64,000 bases of DNA from Desulfogranum japonicum DSM 18378 (GTDB lineage Bacteria > Desulfobacterota > Desulfobulbia > Desulfobulbales > Desulfobulbaceae), in contig NZ_KE386995.1 in the NCBI RefSeq assembly GCF_000429945.1, positions 1,238-65,237 on the forward strand. Direction: 5' to 3'. The translations under genes were made by a program, and so were the position numbers. A model generated the notes under the pieces. It saw nothing but the letters and a program-made list of their open reading frames with translations, was not told where the DNA came from and did no database searches. Below, one piece after another: positions 55,611 to 63,233 of this stretch (positions within the stretch are counted from its first letter, which is position 1; each line of letters opens with the position of its first letter).

Positions 55611-56374
55611 AGCTGTGTCCATATCTCCTTACCTTTGTCTGTTCTTTTGTATTTATTGCTACTCTTTCAGGATTCTGTGCAGCAAATGTCCATACTCCTC
55701 AAGAGGCTGCTGTCCTTGTAGAGGATGTCTTTGCCGATGATGATTTTGGAACGACCAAAGAAGTCACACGCTGGGTTCCCATAGAAAAGGAAAAGAAGCT
55801 GGAGAAAGATTCGAGCTGGGACAGGTTCTTCGAGTGGCTTGGTGAAAAAGTACGCAAGCTATTTACTGGAATCAGTGAATATCATTTTTCATTGGCTCGG
55901 TTGTTTAAACTATTGGTCTGCATACTTTTCGGCCTTGGACTAGGCTATCTGGGGTATCGATATCGTCATCTCATACCGCTGGATAGATGGCATGGAAGCC
56001 AAAGGAGAGTGGTTTCAACTCCGGAGATGCTTTTTGGACTGGATGTTCGACCTGAAAGCTTACCGGATGATATTGTAGCCGTTTGCAGAAAGATGTTGGA
56101 AAAAAAAGAGTTTCGGCAAGCTATCGGGTTGCTCTACCGCAGCAGTCTTTCCTGGATGGTACACAGGCAGAATATGGTACTCGAAGGCTCTATGACTGAA
56201 AAAGAATGTGAAGCCATGGTGTCTTTGGGGCGTCCTGATGCTGAAGCAGCATATTTTCAAACCCTTACAGAACATTGGATCCGTACAGCCTATGGTCATC
56301 AGGTGTTTGAACCCGAGATCTACCATACTTTGCTGACTGGCTGGAAGCAATACTACGGAGACCTGAAAATATGA
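55607..56374 (+). CDS. DUF4129-domain membrane protein
   Basis: 255 residues coupled by an ATGA overlap. A signal peptide (to about FCAA), a periplasmic segment of 75 residues, one transmembrane helix near 105 ('LLVCILFGLGLGYLGY') and a cytoplasmic DUF4129 region ('FRQAIGLLYRSSLSWMVHRQ', 'TEHWIRTAYG'). DUF4129 proteins recur next to MoxR and DUF58 genes, and sometimes with transglutaminases. Confidence 0.85.
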   Translation: MKLCPYLLTFVCSFVFIATLSGFCAANVHTPQEAAVLVEDVFADDDFGTTKEVTRWVPIEKEKKLEKDSSWDRFFEWLGEKVRKLFTGISEYHFSLARLFKLLVCILFGLGLGYLGYRYRHLIPLDRWHGSQRRVVSTPEMLFGLDVRPESLPDDIVAVCRKMLEKKEFRQAIGLLYRSSLSWMVHRQNMVLEGSMTEKECEAMVSLGRPDAEAAYFQTLTEHWIRTAYGHQVFEPEIYHTLLTGWKQYYGDLKI

Positions 56375-57660
56375 AGTCTTCGCGTGCTCGTTTTCTCTCG
56401 CATCCAGCCCTATGGACCGGTGTGCTGGTATCATTATTTTGCTGTGGAGCATTGTATTGGTTTTTTCATAACTTTGAAAAGAAGAAATTCAAAGAAGAGA
56501 CTGGCCTTTCGATGGCTGCCCGTATTAATCCCTTTCTTGCCGCAGAAAGATATTTGGGGGCCTCAGGCTGTGATGTGGAAAGTTATGCAGGACGCGATTT
56601 ATTGACCAAACTTCCTCCGGCCGGTGATGTTATTCTTGTTCGTACATTGCCACGGGGAATCAGTGGAACCATTGCCGATCAGATTTATCACTGGGTCGAG
56701 GCCGGTGGGCATTTGATTTTTGTACCCGATTTTTCCAGTAGTGCAGAAGGACAGGTAAATACGTTATTACAAATGGTGGGCGTTGATATCATTGAAGATG
56801 AAAATGATTGTGATTGTTCAGAAGATGAAGATGAAGATGAAGATGAAGAGGATACCCCGGAGATTACCTATGATCATGATGTGGAAAACGTCTTGGTAAC
56901 CAGTCTGAAAGAATATCCAATAGAACTTTCATTGCGGAGTACCAGGCGTTTGCAAGACATTGCGGGAAATGCCAGTTTCAAAATAGGATCTTCTTACGAA
57001 CGGCGTCTGGTTGCACATGGAGATGAAGAGACTGTTGTTACCACAAAGAATCGTGACGGATCCTGGCTGCTTCAATATTCGGTCGGGGCAGGTAAAATCA
57101 CGGTGATGGCCGAGACAGCTTTGTTTACAAATTCCTCCCTTGATGCCTTTGATAATGCTTTTCTTCTTTCAGTACTAACCGAAAAACAAGGAAAAATCTG
57201 GCTGTTATATGCAAACAGCAGCGATAATTTCATGGTCATTGTATGGAGAAAAATTCCACGTACCATTATCTGTGCAGCTCTTCTTCTGTTGGTTGTTTTG
57301 TGGAGTGTACAACAGCGTGTTGGTCTGCCCAGAGAACTTGTAACGAATGAGCAGCGAAGTGTTTTACAACATATTGAAGCAGTAGGGCAATTTCTGTGGA
57401 AGGCAGACCACGCAGCAGAAATGTTACAGGAAAATAGAGCGGAACTGCTGGCTGGCATTACCAGGAGAGCAGGTCTTAACGGTGACAGCAAACATCAGCG
57501 GGAAAAATTATACAGTTGGATTATGCAGAAGACAACAATGGGCCAGGCGGAAATCGAGTTGGCTCTTTATACTGATATTCAAAGCGAACAGGAGCTTGTT
57601 GCAGCGTCACAGGCCCAGCAGAAGCTTGTTATTTTGTTGCAGGGAGAACGAAAAGTATGA
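56371..57660 (+). CDS. DUF4350-domain protein with an acidic repeat tract
   Basis: 429 residues coupled by ATGA. An N-terminal membrane helix (about 15-30), a periplasmic DUF4350/GATase-like domain ('LPPAGDVILVRTLPRGIS', 'WVEAGGHLIFVPDF'), a cytidine/aspartate-rich loop with the acidic tract DEDEDEDEED near 155, then a second membrane helix ('IICAALLLLVVLWSVQQR') and a cytoplasmic helical tail. The tract is encoded by five tandem GAAGAT units (56821-56850). The domain usually binds a partner of the MoxR/DUF58 system. Confidence 0.85.
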   Translation: MKSSRARFLSHPALWTGVLVSLFCCGALYWFFHNFEKKKFKEETGLSMAARINPFLAAERYLGASGCDVESYAGRDLLTKLPPAGDVILVRTLPRGISGTIADQIYHWVEAGGHLIFVPDFSSSAEGQVNTLLQMVGVDIIEDENDCDCSEDEDEDEDEEDTPEITYDHDVENVLVTSLKEYPIELSLRSTRRLQDIAGNASFKIGSSYERRLVAHGDEETVVTTKNRDGSWLLQYSVGAGKITVMAETALFTNSSLDAFDNAFLLSVLTEKQGKIWLLYANSSDNFMVIVWRKIPRTIICAALLLLVVLWSVQQRVGLPRELVTNEQRSVLQHIEAVGQFLWKADHAAEMLQENRAELLAGITRRAGLNGDSKHQREKLYSWIMQKTTMGQAEIELALYTDIQSEQELVAASQAQQKLVILLQGERKV

Positions 57661-58643
57661 CACAGAGTCAGGAGCCGTTGGAGGTTCAAATCCAACAGCA
57701 CATTCCCATCATTGCCCAAGTTGAAAAAGAAATATGCAGACATGTGGTTGGCCAAAACAGGGTTGTCCGTGAAATGCTCATAGGTGTATTGGCATCAGGC
57801 CATATCCTGGTGGAAGGAGTACCAGGATTGGGAAAAACTTTACTCGCCAGAGTTATGGCCACCATTCTGGGGGCAAAGTTCAGACGTATCCAGTTTACAC
57901 CGGACCTTATGCCCGGTGATATTACTGGGCATAGCCTGTTTGATGTGCAGAACAATCGTTTTACCATCCGCAAAGGACCGATTTTCAGCCATGTGGTTGT
58001 TGCTGATGAAATTAATCGTGCACCTGCAAAGACTCAGGCAGCCTTGCTTGAAGCCATGCAAGAGCAGCAGGTCACCATAGAAGGGAACACCTTTGCCCTC
58101 CAGCAACCCTTTTTGGTAATGGCCACGCAGAATCCAATCGAACAGGAAGGCACCTATCCTTTACCGCAGGCACAGATCGACCGCTTTATTTTTAAAATTT
58201 ATATTCATTATCCTGAGGTTGAAGATGAAAAGGACATTGTGCAACTTGCAACTTTTGGTGTTCGTGGGGATGGGCTGCAGACAGAAGAAGCCAAACCCCT
58301 TCTCAATTCTTCCACCTTACTTGAACTGCAGAACTGCCTCAGCCGGATGACCATTGATCAACAGGTGCTTGACTATATAGTTCGCATTGTGCGTGCCACC
58401 AGAAAATGGAATGGTATTGAATATGGCGCAGGACCAAGGGGAGGGATCAATCTCTTGCGGGCAGCCAGGGGGTGTGCTTTGTTGAATGGTCGTCATTTTG
58501 TCACTCCGGATGATGTGAAGGAGATGTCGCTGCCAGTTCTCCGCCATAGGGTGAAACTCTCCGCAGATGTTGAAATAGAGGGCTATACGCCTGATCAGAT
58601 TCTTATTGAACTTCTTGATTCCATAGAAACGCCACGTATCTGA
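57657..58643 (+). CDS. MoxR-family AAA+ ATPase
   Basis: 328 residues coupled by ATGA. Walker A GVPGLGKT at 54-61, Walker B 'VVVADEIN' at 113-120, sensor 1 'VMATQNPIEQEGTYPLPQAQ' and the AAA lid domain with 'GPRGGINLLRAARG'. MoxR ATPases act as chaperones that insert metals or remodel VWA/DUF58 partners. The stop overlaps the DUF58 gene by one base, the typical partner arrangement. Confidence 0.96.
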   Translation: MTQSQEPLEVQIQQHIPIIAQVEKEICRHVVGQNRVVREMLIGVLASGHILVEGVPGLGKTLLARVMATILGAKFRRIQFTPDLMPGDITGHSLFDVQNNRFTIRKGPIFSHVVVADEINRAPAKTQAALLEAMQEQQVTIEGNTFALQQPFLVMATQNPIEQEGTYPLPQAQIDRFIFKIYIHYPEVEDEKDIVQLATFGVRGDGLQTEEAKPLLNSSTLLELQNCLSRMTIDQQVLDYIVRIVRATRKWNGIEYGAGPRGGINLLRAARGCALLNGRHFVTPDDVKEMSLPVLRHRVKLSADVEIEGYTPDQILIELLDSIETPRI

Positions 58644-59947
58644 TGTTTTTTCCAACCAGACGACTCGCTGTTATACTCGTTTTCCTTCTATCTGGAGCAT
58701 GCCTGGCTGATTTCTGGCCTGCAGTTGCAAATTTCTGGGCTGTTTGTGCCGCTTTTGGCAGTGGTTTAGTGCTCCTTGATGCATGGAAGGGGTGGCAACC
58801 TGCAGACTTGGGTGTACAGAGACATGTGCGTCATAGTCTTTCGGTTTCCGGAAAAACAAAGGTGGAACTGGAGTTAACCAATAACGACCGGAGATCGTTG
58901 ACGATACAGTGTAAAGATCGCTGGCCCCAGGTTTTTGTTGCAGAAACAGTTCCTGCCCTGATCCTGCATCAGGGACAAAAGGTTATTGTCACGTACTCGC
59001 TGGAACCTCAGCAAAGGGGAGAGTATAGTGTGCCAGGCATTGATACCTTGATTGATTCGCCTTTTGGGTTGTGGAGAAAAAGGCGGCATTTTTCCTGTCT
59101 GGATAAGGTGCGTGTGTTTCCAAATTTTCGTGAACTCGGCAGATATTCGCTGTTGGCCACTCACCATCAATTAAGCCAGATGGGTATCAGAAAGCTGGTA
59201 CGTCGTGGTCAAGGCAATGAATTTCATCAACTGCGAGAATATCGTGTTGGCGATTCATTGCAGCAGATAGATTGGAAAGCCACATCCAGATACCGAAAAC
59301 CTATTTCCAAGGAATATCAGGATGAACGAGATCAACAGATTGTTTTTGTCCTGGATTGTGGCCGTCGTATGCGCCACAAAGAGCAGGGGAGAAGTCATTT
59401 TGATTACGCTTTGAACAGTATTCTTCTGCTGGCACATGTAGCTATTCGGCAGGGAGATAGCGTCGGCCTTTTTGCTTTTGGCCGGCAGACGACCTGGTAT
59501 CCTCCTCAAAAACGAGAAGATGCAGTACGCTCTCTCCTGTTAGCCATGTACGATCTATATACAACCGCAGATTCGGCAGATTACCGTAAAGCAACCAGCG
59601 ATCTGCTCTCCCGGCAGCATAGAAGGGCTCTTATGGTTGTTGTCACCAATAGTCGTGCGGAGGAACATGACGACGTACATGCCATGGTCAGGCAACTGCG
59701 GCGTCAGCATCTGGTTGTGGTGGCTGATCTGTATGAAAAGGAGTTGGATAAGTGCCTGGTTCATCCCGTTTTCAGCCTGCAGGACGCATTACGTTTACAG
59801 GCCTTGGTTCAGTATAAAAATACCCGAAAATTGCTCAAACTTCAACTGCAGCAGCTCGGGTGTCATGCACTGGATGTCACACCCGATAGATTACCTCCGG
59901 CTCTGGTCAATACCTATTTGGAAATTAAAAGTGCTGGAGCGCTGTAG
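58643..59947 (+). CDS. DUF58-domain protein (VWA-like MoxR partner)
   Basis: 434 residues. Two short N-terminal transmembrane helices, a beta-rich periplasmic segment ('LSVSGKTKVELELTNNDRR'), then the DUF58 motif 'GQGNEFHQLREYRVGDSLQQ' and 'IDWKATSRYRKPISKEYQDE'. A VWA-like fold follows with 'QIVFVLDCGRRM', in which DCGRR replaces DxSxS. It ends the operon; no terminator is obvious after it. Confidence 0.94.
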   Translation: MFFPTRRLAVILVFLLSGACLADFWPAVANFWAVCAAFGSGLVLLDAWKGWQPADLGVQRHVRHSLSVSGKTKVELELTNNDRRSLTIQCKDRWPQVFVAETVPALILHQGQKVIVTYSLEPQQRGEYSVPGIDTLIDSPFGLWRKRRHFSCLDKVRVFPNFRELGRYSLLATHHQLSQMGIRKLVRRGQGNEFHQLREYRVGDSLQQIDWKATSRYRKPISKEYQDERDQQIVFVLDCGRRMRHKEQGRSHFDYALNSILLLAHVAIRQGDSVGLFAFGRQTTWYPPQKREDAVRSLLLAMYDLYTTADSADYRKATSDLLSRQHRRALMVVVTNSRAEEHDDVHAMVRQLRRQHLVVVADLYEKELDKCLVHPVFSLQDALRLQALVQYKNTRKLLKLQLQQLGCHALDVTPDRLPPALVNTYLEIKSAGAL

Positions 59948-60603
59948 ACTGATGAAATGCTGCCGCTTCTGGTTGGCGCCTGTTTTTGAGATACTGTTTC
60001 TCAACTCCGCGGTCCCTATACGTTATGGCGGCTGGTAAAAGGCTCTGATGTCAACCATATGTCTGCTGTATATTCTTCTGCCCGCCATGCATTTGAACTG
60101 CAAATTTCGGATATGGGCAGACTCAAGCACAGGTAAGCAACAACGCTGGTGCAGGGCTGGTATTGCAATGTGAAGTGCTCCTGGTTACACGCTTGATAAT
60201 GAGAGCTGATTTCATACGGGCTGCCAAACTGCTATTTCTTCTTTTCAGGACGTGAAAAGTGCTCCCTTAGGTATTTATTTTCTTAGCCCTTTTATGTCGT
60301 ATGGAATGCTTTTTTCTTTTCCGGGGTTGGAAAAAACAGCAACTTGCGTTATGTTAGATATCCCAGGTTGAGTTGCTTTTTGTTCTTAGGGGAGAGGTAA
60401 TATGTGGTACCCGGGAGTTTGCTTGGCTGAATGTACAAAGCAGATGTCGGATTTATTCGGGACAATGCAGGAAGCGTAATCAATCAGAATGGTCTTCATT
60501 TGGCAAGTTTTCTCTACTCCTTGGAAAGATGTTAAGGGGTATGAGCAGATTGAGAGCAGGTGAAGAGTTTGAAAGCTGGAACAGTAAAAGGGTAAGGAGC
60601 GCT
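59948..60603. other. gene-free stretch
   Basis: About 650 bases. An open frame runs into the next gene from 60373 but its upstream codons show no protein-like pattern. No dispersed repeat, RNA gene or strong promoter recognised. The end carries AAGGAG, the ribosome binding site of the following gene. Confidence 0.4.
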
Positions 60604-61044
60604 ATGGGAGTACAATCACTTTTTTGTTATGGCACCCTGCAGTCACCCATGGTCATGAAGGCAGTCGTTGGGGCTGCTTTTTCTGGCAAGGAAGCAGTTT
60701 TGCACGGTTTTGCACGGTATCGCATTAAAAAAACTGAATACCCTGCAATTACGGCTGAAGAAGGGTCTTCCGTCAACGGTAAGATGTACTGGGATCTTGA
60801 TGAGGATGCCATTGCCAAGTTGGACGCTTTCGAAGGGGATAAATATGAAAGGGTTCCGGTAAAGGTAACTGTCGCTGGAGGTGAGGTGATCGATGCCTAC
60901 GCCTATGCCATCAAGCCAGAGTATCGCAAACTTCTTTCTGGTGACCCTTGGGATTTCGACAGGTTCCTGCAAAATGGCCTGGAACGATGGATCAATTGGT
61001 TTGTCGAAGATCGTAGAGATCTTTTCGACAGGGGAGATTTGTAA
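60604..61044 (+). CDS. gamma-glutamylcyclotransferase-like (AIG2/GGCT family) protein
   Basis: 146 residues from ATG at 60604, set by AAGGAG seven bases upstream rather than by the longer open frame. 'LFCYGTLQSPMVM' is the substrate-binding YGTL loop at the N-terminus, and 'LDAFEGDKYERVPVKV' contains the catalytic Glu region of the family. Members form 5-oxoproline from gamma-glutamyl dipeptides or release modified amines. The C-terminal 'FLQNGLERWINWFVEDR' is a helical extra. A terminator follows. Confidence 0.9.
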   Translation: MGVQSLFCYGTLQSPMVMKAVVGAAFSGKEAVLHGFARYRIKKTEYPAITAEEGSSVNGKMYWDLDEDAIAKLDAFEGDKYERVPVKVTVAGGEVIDAYAYAIKPEYRKLLSGDPWDFDRFLQNGLERWINWFVEDRRDLFDRGDL

Positions 61045-61080
61045 AATTTCCTTCGGCAATTTGTAGATCAGACGCGTTAT

Positions 61081-61117
61081 AAAGTCATCCTGGAATGATG
61101 TTCCGGGATGACTTTTT
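61081..61117 (+). terminator. intrinsic terminator after the cyclotransferase-like gene
   Basis: AGTCATCCTGGAA pairs with TTCCGGGATGACT around TGATG and is followed by a T-run. Confidence 0.92.
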
Positions 61118-61238
61118 TACTTTGGTCCAGGTGAGTGACCTTTGCGAATTGCCCTGAGAAGTATGTTTCATGATTGCTCAAGAAAAGCCATGGATGCGTA
61201 CCGATTTTGGCATTCTGAAAAATCATGGGAACTATAGG

Positions 61239-61598
61239 TTAAACGGCAATTCTTTTGTCAGCCTTAAGTTTTGGGTTGGCTCTGTATAACAGCACCATTT
61301 TGCCAATTAACTGGACCAGCTCACTGCTGGTATCCATTGCCAGGCTTTCAGCTGCTTCTTTTTTTCCTATGGGACAATTCTGTCCTATTTTTACTTTTAT
61401 CAACTCATGGGCATCCAGTGATGTGGAAACAGATCTGATTACAGGAGCTGTGATTCCTTCACGACCTATATACACTGCCGGAACAAGATGATGGCCCAGG
61501 CTGCGAAGTGATCTCCTTTGCTGACTTGAGAGTCGGGTATCTGGAGGATTTTGGGCTGCGGTAGAGTCGTCATGACTATTTTTTAATGCGTTATCCAT
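61239..61598 (-). CDS. yhbY: YhbY/CRM-domain RNA-binding protein
   Basis: 119 residues. Single CRS1/YhbY domain: 'LSSQQRRSLRSLGHHLVPAV', 'YIGREGIT', 'LDAHELIKVKI' and 'IGKMVLLYR'. It associates with pre-50S ribosomal subunits in bacteria. The N-terminal 20 residues are not conserved. It lies just upstream, on the opposite side, of repeat copy 2 of family 2. The ribosome binding site is weak. Confidence 0.9.
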   Translation of the reverse strand: MDNALKNSHDDSTAAQNPPDTRLSSQQRRSLRSLGHHLVPAVYIGREGITAPVIRSVSTSLDAHELIKVKIGQNCPIGKKEAAESLAMDTSSELVQLIGKMVLLYRANPKLKADKRIAV

Positions 61599-61670
61599 CT
61601 GAATGTAGGTATGTTAAAACTTTTTATAGTAAGGAACTTCCCACAGGTACACTGTGGAAAAATCCGGATT

Positions 61671-61836
61671 AAGGGGCACTGAAAAAATACATTATTCAAT
61701 CTTGCTTGTCTCTCAACTTGGTAACGTCGTCGCGTAAATGGCTCAATACGGTCAGTATGGAACCATTTACGCGACGACGATTACCAAATCGATATCCTAC
61801 GCAATTTTTGGACATGTAGTATTTTCAGGGACCCTA
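61671..61836 (+). repeat. MITE-like palindromic element, family 2, copy 2
   Basis: The terminal inverted repeats are AGGGGCACTGAAAAAATAC at the left and AGGGTCCCTGAAAATACTA in the reverse complement of the right end. The core GTCGTCGCGTAAATGG pairs with CCATTTACGCGACGAC, with TCTTGCTTGTCTCTCAACT before it as in copy 1. The right terminus supplies the TAG stop codon of the TraB-family gene. Confidence 0.82.
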
Positions 61837-63030
61837 ACCGAAAAGATTACTGACGATGCGATAACCTCCAACCCATGTGCCGATACTTGAACCTAGACCT
61901 GTGAGAAAAAACACCAGGAAAACCCGCAACAGTTTGTTTTTCCACCAACCCGAGAATTTGGAGATATCCTGTCCCACTTCTTCAAATTCCCTGACCACTG
62001 GCGGCTGGGTGAGAATCTGTACAAAAGCACAGACGTAGCCAGCACCGATGACAGGGGTTAAGCTGGTGATAGGAGCTGCTGCAAAGGCTGAAAATATCGT
62101 TGCAGGATGGGCTAAAGCAAAGATAGCGCCAATGGAACTGGGGATACCATTTGCCAGTATCCAGTAAAGTGCATTGGATCCCGCTTCAGTCGCACCCTGT
62201 TTTAAACCTATGAGTAGAATAGAGGTAATAATGAGTAGTGGAATGGACCAGCCTGCAACTTTCCACTTGCGAGAGACAGGGGGAATGGTGTTGATCTCTG
62301 CCATTCGCTCTTCATTGTTTTCATGGAGCCGTCGTGAGATACCAGCTACATGTCCGGCCCCTACGACGGCAACAATACGTGACCCCTCGGCAGACTTGAT
62401 TTTTTCCGCCATATATATGTCACGTTCATCAATGAGAACACGTTTTGTGTCCGGAAAAGTTTGGCCAAGTTCTTCCATGAGCTCGGAGAGAACATCCTTC
62501 TGGCGTAACTCACAGAGTTTTTCTTCATCAATCGTGGTACTGTCAAAGAGACTTGCAACCATGGTTGAGAGGAGATACATTTTTTTCCATAATCCTGTTT
62601 CTCTCCAAGCTCTTCTCAGGGTTACCCTCACATCGCGATCACATAGATCCACAGGGATGGAAAATGTCTCTGCTGCCCGGGCGGCAGTAAGAAGTTCCGT
62701 GCCTGGTGCTATGCCGATCTGACTGCCGAGTTTTTTCTGGTATGCGGAAAGCACAAGATTTACAAATAAGGTTGCCAGTTGCTTATTGCGGATAATTTGT
62801 TTCAGATCCAGATTCTTCCAGCTTTTGCTTTCAGAAAGTGCCGTGTATCGTTTTTCATCCAGCTCAATACATACTCGATCAGGTTGTTCATGCTCAATAA
62901 TGGACGCTACCAAATCCGCTGACTGCTGGGAAATATGTGCCGTACCAACGAGAAGTATAGTTTTCCCGTCGATATCATGGCAGGTGACGTCTTGTGGATA
63001 GTCGTTATGGTGTTGAGGTTCGTGCGTCAT
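61834..63030 (-). CDS. TraB/PrgY-family protein
   Basis: 398 residues. 'ILLVGTAHISQQSADLV' (the GTAHxS motif near 29-34), 'PDRVCIELDEKRY', 'DRDVRVTLRRAW' and 'VVGAGHVAGISRRL' are the TraB-domain signatures shared with the pheromone-shutdown protein PrgY and with archaeal and eukaryotic homologues, proposed to be peptidase-like. The C-terminal 150 residues have four or five transmembrane helices. Function in bacteria without pheromone plasmids is unknown. It is flanked by two family 2 repeats in opposite orientation, and its stop codon lies inside one of them. Confidence 0.9.
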   Translation of the reverse strand: MTHEPQHHNDYPQDVTCHDIDGKTILLVGTAHISQQSADLVASIIEHEQPDRVCIELDEKRYTALSESKSWKNLDLKQIIRNKQLATLFVNLVLSAYQKKLGSQIGIAPGTELLTAARAAETFSIPVDLCDRDVRVTLRRAWRETGLWKKMYLLSTMVASLFDSTTIDEEKLCELRQKDVLSELMEELGQTFPDTKRVLIDERDIYMAEKIKSAEGSRIVAVVGAGHVAGISRRLHENNEERMAEINTIPPVSRKWKVAGWSIPLLIITSILLIGLKQGATEAGSNALYWILANGIPSSIGAIFALAHPATIFSAFAAAPITSLTPVIGAGYVCAFVQILTQPPVVREFEEVGQDISKFSGWWKNKLLRVFLVFFLTGLGSSIGTWVGGYRIVSNLFG

Positions 63031-63067
63031 ATTCTACTTTTTAATAAATGATCATTTGCGAAAGTTA

Positions 63068-63233
63068 AGGGTCGCGGAAAATAATACATATCCAAAAAAA
63101 CGTAAGATATCGGTTTGATAACGTCGTCGCGTCAATGGTTCCATACTGGCCCTATTGAGCCCTTGGCACGACGACCTTACCAAATTGAGAGACAAGTAAG
63201 ATTGGATAATTTATTTTTTCCGTGTCTCTAGGG
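63068..63233 (-). repeat. MITE-like palindromic element, family 2, copy 3 (inverted)
   Basis: Reads as the reverse complement of copies 1 and 2: AGGGTCGCGGAAAATAATAC at the left, then ACGTCGTCGCGTCAATGGTT, and AATTGAGAGACAAGTAAGAT, ending in a T-rich stretch before CCGTGTCTCTAGGG. The core palindrome is less perfect here (GCACGACGACC on one side). Confidence 0.8.

Noticed and set aside
53192-59947. Sporulation or anti-phage island
   Set aside because: SpoIIM-like and RDD proteins occur in many non-sporulating bacteria; no other sporulation genes, nucleases or recombinases are nearby.
60373-60603. 77-codon N-terminal extension of the cyclotransferase-like protein
   Set aside because: A strong AAGGAG precedes the ATG at 60604, where the family's YGTL motif begins in the normal position.
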